A stretch of DNA of 64,000 bases, taken from the NCBI GenBank assembly GCA_026874595.1, contig CM049306.1, positions 16,015,019-16,079,018 of the forward strand, given 5' to 3'. A program made the translations under genes and the position numbers. The notes under the pieces are model-generated. The model was not told the origin of the DNA and made no database searches. It saw nothing but the letters and a program-made list of their open reading frames with translations. Below, in pieces: positions 12,081 through 25,119 of this stretch (position 1 is the stretch's first letter; every line of letters begins with the position of its first letter). Origin of the DNA: Sipunculus nudus (taxonomy: Eukaryota > Annelida > Sipuncula > Golfingiida > Sipunculidae).

Positions 12081-12457
12081 ATGTGCCATTGCCCCCAAGT
12101 GCTGTTGAACTGAAAAAGAGTTGTCAAGACCGTGTGGCACAGATTCAGTGGAAGTCTGTGTGGGATGAGAGACTTCCCGTCACAGGCTTCATCATAGAGT
12201 ATAATACTTCCTTCACCCCGGACAAATGGCAAATAGCCAAGGCTAAAATACCACCAAATCGACAACATGACCGAATCACTTTATCCCCTTGGGGCAACTA
12301 TTCATTTAGGGTTATTGCTCAGAACAGATTTGGTGATAGTGCACCAAGTAGACCTACTAGGAACTTGTGCAGAACACCACCTGAAGTGCCTCACCACAAT
12401 CCTAAACAAGTGTGCACCGCAAACCTTGAGCCACATCGTCTCATCATCACCTGGGAG
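12081..12457 (+). CDS. Nrg: L1CAM/neuroglian-like exon: Fn3-1 and start of Fn3-2
   Basis: Coding exon after TTGATTTCAG (acceptor ends 12080). The first 2 bases complete the codon opened at 10529, then 125 codons run to ITWE, ending on a codon boundary (phase 0) at donor GTACGT 12458. It encodes a full fibronectin type III domain: DVPLPPSAVEL, IQWKSVWDE, the VTGFIIEYNTS strand, and NYSFRVIAQNRFGDSAPS with the conserved Y/F-R-V-A-N-x-G-S pattern. The inter-domain CRTPPEVPHHNPKQV follows; the C-x-TPP-x-x-P-x-x-NP pattern is characteristic of the Fn3-1/Fn3-2 junction of L1-family proteins. The last part is the A-C strands of Fn3-2 (HRLIITWE). Sequons NTS and NYS are present. The donor region has three GT dinucleotides spaced 4 bases apart; only the first keeps the frame into the next exon. 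Confidence 0.93.
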
Positions 12458-14418
12458 GTACGTACGTGAGCGCTCGACACCCACAGACACCAGCTTACTT
12501 AATGCTTTCAATAATAATGTCCTCCTACCCTTGGGACTTGTTAACTGTTCACTTTTAAAACAATTTCCCATCCTACTTCCCCCTCTCCTCTGGTAAAGGA
12601 AACCACTCAGTGGATGATGCCGGAGTATGTGGGAGAGACATTTTTTTCGTTCAACATTTGTAGGTGGTTTGCATTTTCTTTGCTTTGATCTAGGATGCAG
12701 GTCTTTGGGTAACCAGCCCCGTTTATTCTTTATTCCTTCTTTTTTCTTTGTGTGTAAATTTTTATATATTAATTTCAAAGAAAGCATTTCTTTTGATATG
12801 CATTTGTAGAAGCTTATGAAAAGACAAGCAACCTCACCTTTGTTAGTTAAGCAACCAACTTTTGAATATACATTAATTACAGTCTCCTGTTAGTTATATC
12901 TAACAAAAAAATATTTAACTGAAAGAATTAATAAGTACCTATATGTTTTAAACATGTTTGTCAAGTATGAAGTTTATGAGCTCATGAATATGCAACCCTG
13001 CGAAGTGCAGAATGGTTTATTTCATCCAAGGTTAAAGAAAATGTCTACTGCAATGTTGGGGCTGGGAAGGGCAAAAAATTTACAATCTCTCCAAGAAATT
13101 TTCCAGCCCGAACCTTTCTATCCAACAGTTTTTTTAGTTTGAAAAAAAAATTGCTGTTTTAAAACAAATATAAATTGAATTTACCCATATTCAAGCACAT
13201 ATTAGATTTAGTTGTTGTCATGTAAATGTGAATGAAAAAAAAAGAAAATACCTTGAGGGTATTTCAAAAGATGCAGTCTATTACAAGTGTGGGTATCTAA
13301 CATTCACCTACAGTTTATTGTGAAGAGAAGGGCAAATAAAGTCACTCATTTTTTTTGCCGGCCTAGGGGAGCTGGAACAAGGGAGGTTTTACTGACAATC
13401 AGTGAGAACTTATGGCAATTGCCAACATTTTTGGGGTAATTGCAAGCCCTGAGTAGTGTTTCCAGACATTAAAAACATGAAATATTTATATAAATACTTC
13501 TCCCCAATGAAGTTAGCAAACATAAATGAAATGGTAATTCTTATTATATTTTTCCTTCACTAGAATGGGTAAACATTAATTAAAGTACATGTTTTCTTTT
13601 TCAAATCCAAATTTCAGATTTTATCATCCAGTATGATTCATATTTTAGGTTTTTGCACCCATATGAAGTTTCCTGTAAATATTTAGAAATATATTCATAT
13701 TCAGAAAATTGGATCAAAATAAGTTTATGGAATGCCACATGTGGATGCATTTATTCACAAGTGTGATTTATCAACATTGCAGCAACTCCCATGTATTTGT
13801 TCCCCGGGCACCATCTCCATCACCATGTATCAGTCCTGCAGGGGCTTAGATGTATGCTGTCTTGGATATTCAATCCTTCTTTCAACTAAGGCAGCATATG
13901 CTGTAAATATGTGGCAAGATAGTTTCAAATATATTCATTTTTTGTAGATACCTTAAACAATGATTTTCGCTGTCTGATAAAAAAGGTCTTTTTATGAAGC
14001 TATGGGCCAAAAGATTAAGCCTAAAACATGTTTCTGCCATTAAAACTAGTTATAAACTTAAAATGTGGCAAATAATTTGTAACAAAAGTGTTGTAAATCT
14101 CTGATGTTCTGTACATAAAACACCTTTGGCTAAGATATAAAAATCCCTGGGGTATAAAAATCCATTGTTTTTACTGATATATTAATTGTATAACCTTTGG
14201 TCTTAACTCTTATGATAATGAACAATATTTTGAATTAATACTACTAATGGGTTTTTGGCTTTGAAAAGCCAAACAAATTTTTCTGCACATCTTACATATG
14301 AGTACAGTTCACTGGACTAATTTTTAAGGTCAACTTCATCATTGAAGAGATATCTGAAAAATTCATCTTCATACCCATTTTTTTTTTGTAATTATCTATT
14401 GACCTTTTCTAGATTTTT

Positions 14419-15851
14419 ATGCCCCCGCCACAAAGTGGCCGGGGCATATAGTTTTACCCATGTCCGTCATTCCATCATTCCGTCATTCCGAAATCAAACA
14501 GTTGTACGGACTTTTTTTCGCAATGCCTGCAGATATTGGCCTGATTTTTGATGTGTGGGCAGATAATGACCAGTTACAGATCGAGTTCGCGTTTCGTCCC
14601 GGTTGACCTACTTTTGAGCGTTTTACAGCTCCTAAACTTAGAAAATTTCATGAAAAATAGAAATTTTCATGACAAATACACATGTACGGACTTTTTTTCG
14701 CAATGCCTGCAGATATTGGCCTGATTTTTGGTGTGTGGGCAGATAATGACCAGTTACAGATCGAGTTCGCGTTTTTTCCAGGTTGTCCTACTTTTGACTG
14801 TTTTATGGCTCCTAAACTTAGAAAAATTCATGAAAAATAGAAATTTTCATGACAAATACACATGTACGGACTTTTTTTCGCAATGCCTGCAAATATTGGC
14901 CTGATTTTTGGTGTGTGGACAGATAATGACCAGTTACAGATCGAGTTCACGTTTCGTCACAGTCGACCTACTTTTGACAGTTTTACGGCTCCCTCGACTT
15001 AGAAAAATTCATGAAAAATAGAAATTTTCATGACAAATACACATGTACAGCTGTTTTTAGCCCTCAGCTCATAGGCTGATGGGCTATTTTCGTCACCCAA
15101 GGTGTCCGTCTGTCCATCTGTCTGTCCGGTGTATGTCCGTCCGTCCGTCCGTTCCGCGTCTGTTAACTTTTACCTTGTGAGCGGGATATCTCTAAAAGGA
15201 TTCACCGTTGGAATTTTATTTCATCAGTGAAGATGTATATCGATAAAATCTCGGTCAATTTCTTCAGTGTTATTGCATTATATTTACAAAATCTTGGTCA
15301 AGTTCAGAGATGGGTGATCTTGACCTACTTTTCAAGCTCACAGAGCTTAGTATAGAAAAAAACTTAGGAGCTTATTTCTCAGGAAGCATTTGGTGGATTG
15401 TTATGAAACATGGTATATACCTCTCCAATTTAAATTTATAAATGATTATCAACTTTTGCTAATATTCTAGTTTCGCAATGCAATGCTTACAGATACTGGC
15501 CTAATGTTTGGGCGCACAATGACCACTTACAGATCGAGTTCGCGTTTCGTCCCAGTTAACCTATTTTTCACCATATGACAGATCATGAACATAGAAAATT
15601 TCATGAAAGACAGAAATTTTCATGAAAAAAATGCACATATATGGATTTTTTTTCACAATGCCTGCAGATACTGGCCTGATTTTTGGTGTGTTGCTTGATA
15701 ATGACCCTTTACAGATCAAGTTTGCATTTTGCCCTTGTTGACCTACTTTTAACCATACAACACTTCCTGAACTTAAAAAATTTTACAAAATTTAACAAAT
15801 GTTTCTAATTTGCCCCGGGCGGGGGCATTCGTGTCGTTCCGACACATCTAG
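14419..15851 (+). mobile_element. HINE-like element A1, carrying C1
   Basis: Starts after a T-run with ATGCCCCCGCC, whose inverted copy GGCGGGGGCAT lies near the 3' end. These flank a 5' hairpin (TGCCCC...GGGGCA) and a 3' stem-loop GTGTCG-TTC-CGACAC, and the element ends ATCTAG before a T. A short GTCCGTCATTCCGTC leader is followed by 180-bp tandem units (GCCTGCAGATATTGGCCTGA at about 14525, 14705 and 14885). The last of these is interrupted at 15059-15470 by element C1. Confidence 0.85.
15059..15470 (+). mobile_element. HINE-like element C1 (nested in A1)
   Basis: Begins AGCCCTCAGCTCATAGGCTG (imperfect hairpin) after five Ts, then a GTCCGTCCGTCC leader, and ends GCTAATATTCTAG before TTTCGC. 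Shortest of the three C copies: its single core unit looks like a fusion of two units (junction about 15277) and lacks the GGTGGCGCCACC palindrome. Confidence 0.75.
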
Positions 15852-17259
15852 TTAAGCCAATTAAGCTGGATTAATGTTGGCAGGATAAGATTAAGTTCAT
15901 ATAGAATTAATCTAAGAACTGTAAGTAAAAACCTGTTTCTTTTTTATAATAATTGAAGTTTCTGATGAACATGCAGATAAGCATCACACTCTCCAGAAAA
16001 AAATATGAAAGAAAGTCATTACTTTCTTGTTGTAGAGACAAGCATTACAGAGGAAAGTTCATTTCCTGTAGGTCCATTAGTGACAAATACAAGGGTAGTT
16101 TCCTATATCTTTGGGTCTTATGAACCTTACTTTTTACAATATATAAGCTCATTGACATGACCTAGCTAACTTTCTTGTAAAAATTTGGCTCTCTGCCTCA
16201 AATATGTGTGGAATTCCAGACCTCTTTTACACTCTAGCTTACATTAAGACCTGGTTGTATATAAACTTAAGTTTTTGTTCATTTCTAATCTGAATTTATA
16301 TATTTGTTCAGCTTAAGATTTAACAACCAAATTTGAATGAAATAACTCCTTTATCATTAGTTTTACCAGGAGTGACTGTTAACTTTTACTAGTAATTCAG
16401 TAGTACAATAATAAGGTACTTAACTGTTCTGTGACCCAGTATGTTTGTCCACTTTCTGCAGTCACTGGAAAAAAAACCTTTCTAGGCTGATTATTGTGGT
16501 CTGACTTGTGGTTTCCATGGTGAAGCCCACAGTACATATTAATCAAACTAAACCAAATTTAGCAACTAGTCTTTGCTACAGTCCACCAACATGGTAGTCT
16601 GTGAAAGGTTTCGACTTTAAAAAAAAATAAAAATGAGGCTCTGTGATATGATTTGTTAAAGTTATATGATTAAAGCTACGATTCCTTTTACTCGGTTGCA
16701 GTGGGGCTGCAGTACTGTCGCGGTTGTGGATAGAGTTGAACATATGATATTATGAAGGACTAATTCCTTTCATGAGGTTGCGGTCATGGTACTTGTCCGA
16801 CCTGTCATCCGACAAAATTTTTGTTGGATCATTTAGCGACAGATCCGACAAAAAATTTTTAAAAAGATAGGGTCGGACGAGGAATCCCACTGAATTGTTT
16901 ATGGCACATAGAGGTTTCCGCAGGATTATAATGTGTTTATCAGTATATGTCACAAGGAAAAACATTTTCCGCCTGGTAAACATCAATTTAACTTATTTTG
17001 AATATGGGAAACATTTGTCTGTCATTCACTGGTGAGCGGTCTGCCCAATACAAGTATCATGTATTAATCTCAAATATTAAGAAATGAATAATCATTTAAC
17101 CCCCATAATTATTTACAATTTCTTTCTCTCCATGTGTCATGCACAGGTGGCTGTTGTTACAGTGGATTAAAATCCTTAACAACAGTCTCCAGACATAATA
17201 AAAACAAAAATATTGACATATTGAATATTGTATATGGACCATGAGTCTGTAATAAAACA

Positions 17260-17349
17260 TTATTATTATTATTATTATTATTATATTTTGCATGGATACT
17301 TTACTTTTATGTCAAATAAAATATTTCTCTCTCTTTCTCTCTCTCTCAG
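17260..17349. repeat. (ATT)n and (CT)n microsatellites
   Basis: An ATT tract (about 17260-17285) and a TCTC tract (about 17327-17349). Confidence 0.8.
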
Positions 17350-17403
17350 TTTTGAATCAAGCGGCTGGTTTCCTATCTTTTTCTACCACTTTCACAATGC
17401 AGG

Positions 17404-17404
17404 G

Positions 17405-17445
<41 letters not shown>

Positions 17446-17545
17446 CATATATATATGTATATATATATATATATATATACATATATATATGTATATATAT
17501 ATATACATATATATGTATATATATATATACATATATATATATATT

Positions 17546-17594
<49 letters not shown>

Positions 17595-17600
17595 TTATAC

Positions 17601-17676
<76 letters not shown>

Positions 17677-17681
17677 TTATA
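17404..17681. repeat. 280-bp compound (TA)n tract
   Basis: TA repeats with regularly scattered TATG, CATA and TTTA variants. It ends immediately at the CAGT terminus of the adjoining pogo-like element, which used a TA as target. Confidence 0.9.
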
Positions 17682-20600
17682 CAGTCGAGCCCACTTTGTG
17701 TCATATCGGTTAATAGAAAATCCCGTTTATTGTCATATAAATCTGAAATCCCAAACCATTTCCTATATAAACAATGGTAAATCTGACCACTTAATATCAT
17801 GGAATATTGTCATAATCCCATTTATTGTCATGCTTGGAACCCTTGGCAATGATACCAGTTCGCAGTTAATATCACATCAAACGCCAACACGGCGATCAAC
17901 AAGGCCAAAAAGCCTGTAATCGGTCAGGCGTATCAAACGATAGCATCTCCAACCTTTGTGCGGCAGGCAAGTGTAGTGATGCATGCAGTTCACTCCCCGT
18001 CACTAAGCTAATTAACGTCGTAAGATACCACGGTAATCCTGATCATTGCGCTTCTTTGTACGTAAAAAAGGGCGATGTTTGCGATCACATATCATACGAA
18101 AAAACTCCTGGCCTTTAAAAGGCCACGGTTTACACCTCAGTGACGTTTCGCTGAGATGATATGAAGCAAGAGCTATAAACTCTTCTGACGACTGGAAATC
18201 CCCTTTAAGGGTCCACGAAAAGCTGGAGGTTTTGTGAGCACTGGAGGAGATACCCGGTCAAAAACCTCAATCGCGGTGAAACTTCAGAAAGTTGACAATG
18301 GCATGCAGTGTCCGCTCCCCGAATAGTTCTATCATAAAGACAATCATGGAAGTTTGAGGCATTAATATAATATCCAGAAAATTAAAAGGCAAAAGTAGGG
18401 GAAAGAATTATCTAGTAAAAGAGCTTGTTATAAATAACGTTATAACTGTGCCTTATATTTTCAGACATTTGACCTCATGACCCAGACGCTACGTCTCTTT
18501 CTGTTGGCAAGTCAGATTTATGTCAGTTTTTGCGGCATGTGGAACAAAACTGACAGGAAATAAATTTTCAGGTGCGCATAAATGTAATTTGATATGCCGT
18601 TGTGCAATAAAAATATTCATTAACGTTTCTTTCTCCTTTTTATTGACGATTTATTAGTTCACTCTGTGAACTTATGCCATGGCGCAGCGTCCGCCGTCCA
18701 CTGTCCACTGTCAACTGTCCACCGTCCACCGTCTGTTACCAAATATCTCAACAGCCACATCAGCTATCTTCATAAAACTTTGCAGAATTACTAATCATGG
18801 GATGGACATGCAAAAATAAGCTTTTGGTGGCGCCACCTATGTTGACCTACTTTCTGCGGGATTAAATGGTCTTTTCAACTTCTTTCAAGATAAGTCATAA
18901 AATATTAATATTTTGGCCTTCATATCATAGTCAACAGTTCCTTAGAGAAAGGGGAATAATTTGAGTATAAATTCAGTCAAGTCATATTCAAGATGGCTTC
19001 TCTACGGAACTTCAAATTCTGTCGATTGTAAAATATGACAGCTTGATGTGTTTCTATGTATACATGATGTATTGTCTGTTACCAAATATCTTAGGAACTG
19101 CTGCAGCCTTCAGTTTCAAATTTCACAGGAATATTAATCATGTGACTGCTAAATGATTTTGACCTCCAGGTGGCGCCACCTGTGTTGACCTACTTTCTGC
19201 GGGAAAAAATGGTCTTTTCCACTTCTTCCAAGATAAGTCACAAAGTATTGATATTTTGGCCTTCATATCATAGCCAACAGTTCCTTAGAGGAAGGGGAAT
19301 AATTTGAGAATAAATTCAGTCAAGTCATTTTCAAGATGGCGTCTCTACGTAACTTAAGATTCTGTTGATCGCAAAGTATGACAGCTTGATGTGTTTCTAT
19401 ACATGATGTATTGTCTGTTACCAAATATCTTAGGAACTGCTGCAGCCTTCAGTTTCAAATTTCACAGGAATATTGATCATGTGACTGCTAAATGATTTTG
19501 ACCTCTAGGTGGCGCCACTTGTGTTGACCTACTTTCTGCGGGAAGAAATGATCTTTTCCACTTCTTTCAAGATAAGTCACAAAATATTAATATTTTGGCC
19601 TTCATATCATAGTCAACAGTTCCTTAGAGGAAGGGGAATAATTTGAGTATAAATTCAGTCAAGTCATATTCAAGATGGCGTCTCTACGGAACTTCAAATT
19701 CTGTCGATCGTAAAATATGACAGCTTAATGTGTTTCTATGTAAACATGATGTATTGTCTGTTACCAAATATCATGGGAACTGCTGCAGCCTTCAGTTTCA
19801 AATTTCACAGGAATATTAATCATGTGACTGCTAAATGATTTTGACCTCCAGGTGGCGCCACCTGTGTTGACCTACTTTCTGCGGGAAAAAATGGTCTTTT
19901 CCACTTCTTCCAAGATAAGTCACAAAGTATTGATATTTTGGCCTTCATATCATAGCCAACAGTTCCTTAGAGGAAGGGGAATAATTTGAGAATAAATTCA
20001 GTCAAGTCATTTTCAAGATGGCGTCTCTACGTAACTTAAGATTCTGTTGATCGCAAAGTATGACAGCTTGATGTGTTTCTATACATGATGTATTGTCTGT
20101 TACCAAATATCTTAGGAACTGCTGCAGCCTTCAGTTTCAAATTTCACAGGAATATTGATCATGTGACTGCTAAATGATTTTGACCTCTAGGTGGCGCCAC
20201 TTGTGTTGACCTACTTTCTGCGGGAAGAAATGATCTTTTCCACTTCTTTCAAGATAAGTCACAAAATATTAATATTTTGGCCTTCATATCATAGTCAACA
20301 GTTCCTTAGAGGAAGGGGAATAATTTGAGTATAAATTCAGTCAAGTCATATTCAAGATGGCGTCTCTACGGAACTTCAAATTCTGTCGATCGTAAAATAT
20401 GACAGCTTAATGTGTTTCTATGTAAACATGATGTATTGTCTGTTACCAAATATCATGGGAACTGCTGCAGCCTTCAGTTTCAAATTTCACAGGAATATTA
20501 ATCATGTGACTGCTAAATGATTTTGACCTCCAGGTGGCGCCACCTGTGTTGACCTACTTTCTGCGGGAAAAAATGGTCTTTTCCACTTCTTCCAAGATAA

Positions 20601-23040
20601 GTCACAAAGTATTGATATTTTGGCCTTCATATCATAGCCAACAGTTCCTTAGAGGAAGGGGAATAATTTGAGTATAAATTCAGTCAAGTCATTTTCAAGA
20701 TGGCGTCTCTACGTAACTTCAGATTCTGTTGATCGCAAAGTATGACGGCTTGATGTGTTTCTATACATAATGTATTGTCTGTTACCAAATATCTTAGGAA
20801 CTGCTGCAGCCTTCAGTTTCAAATTTCACAGGAATATTAATCATGTGACTGCTAAATGATTTTGACCTCCAGGTGGCGCCAGCTGTGTTGACCTACTTTC
20901 TGCGGGAAAAAATGGTCTTTTCCACTTCTTCCAAGATAAGTCACAAAGTATTGATATTTTGGCCTTCATATCATAGCCAACAGTTCCTTAGAGGAAGGGG
21001 AATAATTTGAGTATAAATTCAGTCAAGTCATTTTCAAGATGGTGTCTCTACGTAACTTAAGATTCTGTTGATCGCAAAGTATGACAGCTTGATGTGTTTC
21101 TATACATGATGTATTGTCTGTTACCAAATATCTTAGGAACTGCTGCAGCCTTCAGTTTCAAATTTCACAGGAATATTGATCATGTGACTGCTAAATGATT
21201 TTGACCTCTAGGTGGCGCCACCTGTGTTGACCTACTTTCTGCGGGAAGAAATGATCTTTTCCACTTCTTTCAAGATAAGTCACAAAATATTAATATTTTG
21301 GCCTTCATATCATAGTCAACAGTTCCTTAGAGGAAGGGGAATAATTTGAGTATAAAATCAGTCAAGTCATATTCAAGATGGCGTCTCTACGGAACTTCAA
21401 ATTCTGTCGATCGTAAAATATGACAGCTTAATGTGTTTCTATGTAAACATGATGTATTGTCTGTTACCAAATATCATGGGAACTGCTGCAGCCTTCAGTT
21501 TCAAATTTCACAGGAATATTAATCATGTGACTGCTAAATGATTTTGACCTCCAGGTGGCGCCACCTGTGTTGACCTACTTTCTGCGGGAAGAAATAATCT
21601 TTTCCACTTCTTTCAAGATAAGTCACAAAATATTAATAATTTGGCCTTCATATCATAGTCAGAAGTTCCTAAGAGGAAGGGGAATAATTTGTGTGTAAAT
21701 TCAGTCAAATCATTTTCAAGATGGCATCTTTACAGTACTTCAAATTGTGTGGGTTGCAAAATTTAGCAAATTGGTGTGTTTCCAAAAAGGATGTATTGTC
21801 TTTTACCAAATATTTTAGGAACTGCTGCAGCCTTCAGTTTCAAATTTCACAGGAATATTGATCATGTGACTGCCAGATGATTTTGACCTCCAGGTGGCGC
21901 CAGCTATGTTGACCTACTTTCTGTGGGACAAAATGTTACTTTCCACTTCTTTCAAGATAAGTCATAAAGTAATAAGAGGAAGAGGAATAATTTGAGTATA
22001 AATTCAGTCAAGTGATTTTCAAGATGGCAAATCTACGGATGTTGATGTGTTTCTATACATGATGTTTTGTCTGTTACCAAATATCTTAGGAACTGCTGCA
22101 GCCTTCAGTTTCAAATTACACAGGAATATTGATCATGTGACTGCTTAATGATTTTGACCTCCAGGTGGTGCCACCTGTTTAGCTACTTTCAGCAGGCTGT
22201 AATGGTGTTTTCTGCTTTTATCCAAAATATGTCATTAAGTATTTATTTGTTATAATCCACAAAAACAGAGTCTCCTCTAGGACCCTTGGACTGATCTTTC
22301 CAAAACCTGGCATTCTTGTTCCCTCACCTATGAAGTTGTAGGTAACAATGATGGAGAACCTTTCTGTGCAGTACAAACCTGGGTTTCTTTTATATAACAA
22401 CCCTCAATCTCAGGAGTGGTTCAATGTATTGATCTGAAATTTGTCATGTCTATCCATCTAGGAAAGTTTTTTTGTTAACCAGACAGGTGGCGCCACCTAC
22501 AATACTTTTTGCGGAGTGTCCAACTTTGCATTTGCCATTTGATTGTCTTAGTGTTTGTTCAGTGTATTGGGTTGAAATTGTGCATGTCCATAGATCTTCG
22601 TCACCCCCATCTCGTAAACAAGACTGGTGGCGCCATCTGCAATAATTTTCCTGTGGTGTCCATTCATACATTTGCTTTCGGTGAAAATTGCTCATATCTC
22701 AGGAGTATTGGTCTGAAATTTGGCATGTGCAGTCATCTTGGAAAGTTTTCTCATAAACCAGATAGGTGGCACCACCTACCTTGTGCAATAGGACAGTGTC
22801 CACTTGGAAAGGAATGAATGGTATTTTCACATTCATTTTATTTTAATCACTTGCCAAATTGCACAGTAATTCACAGAGTGAACATTAGACCCCTGGGTCT
22901 CTTGTTTAATATCTTTTGAGACACAACGCTTTTCTATGACTCCAAAGGACATCGATGTTGAAGCCTGCATAATGTCACATCCCGGTTATTATCATAATTT
23001 ATGCATGCACCACCGATATGACAATAAGCCAGCTTGACTG
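17682..23040. mobile_element. pogo/Tigger-like DNA element split by element E
   Basis: Ends are CAGTCGAGCCCACTT and, inverted, CAGTCAAGCTGGCTT, both followed by TGTCATATCGGT (about 22 of 29 positions match). Both sit against TA repeats, giving a TA target. Without the nested E element (18656-22905) the body is about 1.1 kb. It has subterminal repeats of the type CCCRTTTATTGTCAT. The left arm is CpG-richer than its surroundings (17880-18330), but no intact transposase frame is visible. CAGT termini with TA targets are typical of Tc1/mariner-pogo elements. Confidence 0.6.
18656..22905 (+). mobile_element. HINE-like element E, 4.25 kb, nested in the pogo-like element
   Basis: Starts after a T with the perfect hairpin AGTTCAC-TCT-GTGAACT, and has the inverted copy TTCACAGAGTGAAC near the 3' end (14 of 14 match). 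A 3' palindrome AGACCC-CT-GGGTCT follows and the element ends CTTGT before a T. The leader is GTCCGCCGTCCACTGTCC (18690-18735). The core is an array of units of about 340 bp. The palindrome falls at 18826, 19169, 19508, 19851, 20190, 20533, 20872, 21211, 21554 and 21893, spaced 343 or 339, so two unit variants form a 682-bp higher-order period over the first part. A second, shorter-spaced core follows (22164, 22486, 22626, 22765) and resembles B units. No coding sequence. Confidence 0.88.
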
Positions 23041-23355
23041 TATATATATATATCATTCATAAAAATTATATAATATGCAATTAAATATGCAAACATTATT
23101 TTTATCCGCGACTGCATTGAAGGAATCTGCCACAACCAGATACCGCAACTGCGTAAAATGAATTGTAGCTTTAGTCCTGTCATCAACATTGTCAAAATAA
23201 ACTTGAGGATCAATAATTTTCATATTTTTGTGATTAAAAAACCCTTACTGGCAGTTTAGAACATATGTCGAAAGTAGAATTTCAGATTAAAATAAACTTT
23301 ATTTTAGAATTGAACAAATATTCAGTCTACTTGTTTAATCAGATGTAAGCAAAGT

Positions 23356-23542
23356 ACAGTAAAACCTTGTTGTGTCCAAGTTGAAGGGACCCTCAGAAAA
23401 CTTCGACATATCCAAGGTTTGACACAAGCGGGTTTCTTTTGGTTACAATTTTAACTACTGTTGTCTGGAATACCAAGTCTGTAACTTCGTCATAAGCGGG
23501 GTATTAGACTTAAGCGAGTTCGACACAACAAGGTTTCACTGT
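23356..23542. mobile_element. CAGT-type MITE, about 187 bp
   Basis: TACAGTAAAACCTTGTTGTG at the left matches, inverted, the right end (TACAGTGAAACCTTGTTGTG) with one difference. TA dinucleotides flank both ends. It is short and non-coding, as expected of a pogo/Tigger-derived MITE. The internal TAAGCGGGGTATTAGACTTA shows secondary symmetry. Confidence 0.8.
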
Positions 23543-25119
23543 ATTTGTATCGTAAGCAAAGTATTTGTATCATTTAAGTGCTAATATTATACCTCCTCCT
23601 GGAGCAAAGGTAGGTTTTCCCCTTAGTTTGTTGGTTGGTTTGTCTATAAGCAGCTATGCAAAAAGCACAAGTATTTAGCTGACTTTGGTGAAACTCTGTG
23701 TTGGGTTAGTGGTACTGAAGTGTGACACTTTGCCAAACATGTAAAAGTCTTGATTAGAAGATTATGGTGGAGGTTTAGTCAAGTCTGACTACATGACTTG
23801 GTTACTCATACATTTGATGCTCCTTAAATGACATGTTCCTTAACAGAGGAGTCTGATAACTGGTCAGTATTTCTATTAACAGATTGAATGACCAAGATGT
23901 AGATTTTCCTTGTAAACTCAGGGTGCTTAACATGTTTATTGACCCCTGAGTTGTCCACTGGGCAGATGTGATAAAGCTCTATCTAATATCCAGTTTATAA
24001 ATTCATCTGTTGTTTCATAACATGAAGATGTATAGAACTTACCATTAAAAAAAACTAGCTCAGCAGCATGACCCTTTTTTTACAGTTAATTTGTAGCCAT
24101 GTCTGAACAGAATGTACAAGAGCATCACAAAAATATGCATATATAAACAATTTGTACTTCATGGAGGGTTGAATTCTGGGGACTTATCATATCATAAAAA
24201 TAAGGTAGATAATAAGGGAAAGTGCTTCAAATGATACCCATTACCTTTAAGAGCAGTGCACAGTGTATCTGAGATAACATAAAGCAATTCAGGAGAGTCC
24301 ATTTTGGTATTTTACCTATCCTTGCTGATAATTCCAAGGTCAGACAGACTTATTCTGGCCTTCAGATCAGACTGAAGTGGAATCTAGTTGTAATGTTTGC
24401 TTTAGGGAGGAAATAACTCTGGGAAATGCACAGATTTTGGCCAAATAGAAGCAACAATGAATTTAGGAGTGGATGGTTCTGCCATATGGTTATATGTAAT
24501 AAATTTCTTCATGGAGCTGTACTTAGGACATTAAACATAGCCCATAATTGGAAGACTATCATAAACACTTCACATTTATTGATGGCAATCACAGGGTTTA
24601 TAAGGCTGACACACTGCTGAGAGTGCTGGTTATTCGGTATCATTAGACTAAATGCACTCGAGGGATAGCTGTAGTCACTTGCCATTATATGATGTGAGAC
24701 ACATCAGGTTGAACATGAACTTTGCATTTGTCAATCTGTTGTGATTTCTGAAGCCAGGAGAGGGTCGTTACTCAGGCCCCAGGTTACTACGCTGCTTTAT
24801 TGATCATAGTCATGCCAATGTTATGTTTTCCACTTGTTGGGGCAAGTGCTGAGACATGAAAATATCAAAGGCACTTGTCCAAGATCAGCAATCCATTTTG
24901 GACCTTATCTTAAAGTATGGCATGCCATGACTCTGGCAGTGTCAGCAAGAAGACTACAAGGAAGATGGAATGGTTCATATTGATAGAAAAACTAGTTCAA
25001 CAGGATCAGATTTCAGCAGATAAATTAAGTTAATTATCACAACCAGATTTCAGTTTTTCAGTTTAAATTTTTTCTAACATATTAAATCTGAATTCAGTTA
25101 AGGTTCTGAGACCAAAAAT

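Larger units (their letters stand above)
16671..23186. repeat. Imperfect inverted repeats bracketing the pogo/E nest
   Basis: TAAAGCTACGATTCCTTTTA at 16671 matches, inverted, the segment around 23160-23186 (TAAAGCTACAATTCATTTTA on the - strand), continuing for about 30 bases with a few mismatches. This may be the terminal repeat of a larger DNA element that received the pogo-like element. A second inverted pair (TTGTCCGACC / GGGTCGGACGA, 16793-16884) lies inside the left side. Tentative. Confidence 0.4.

Noticed and set aside
12302-12787. 161-residue minus-strand frame
   Set aside because: Antisense to the exon 12081-12457, whose + strand product is clearly an Fn3 protein; no domain in the antisense reading.
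17228-17919. Reading frames of about 150-160 residues through 17.2-17.9 kb on both strands
   Set aside because: They translate (TA)n as alternating Ile-Tyr; a microsatellite artefact.
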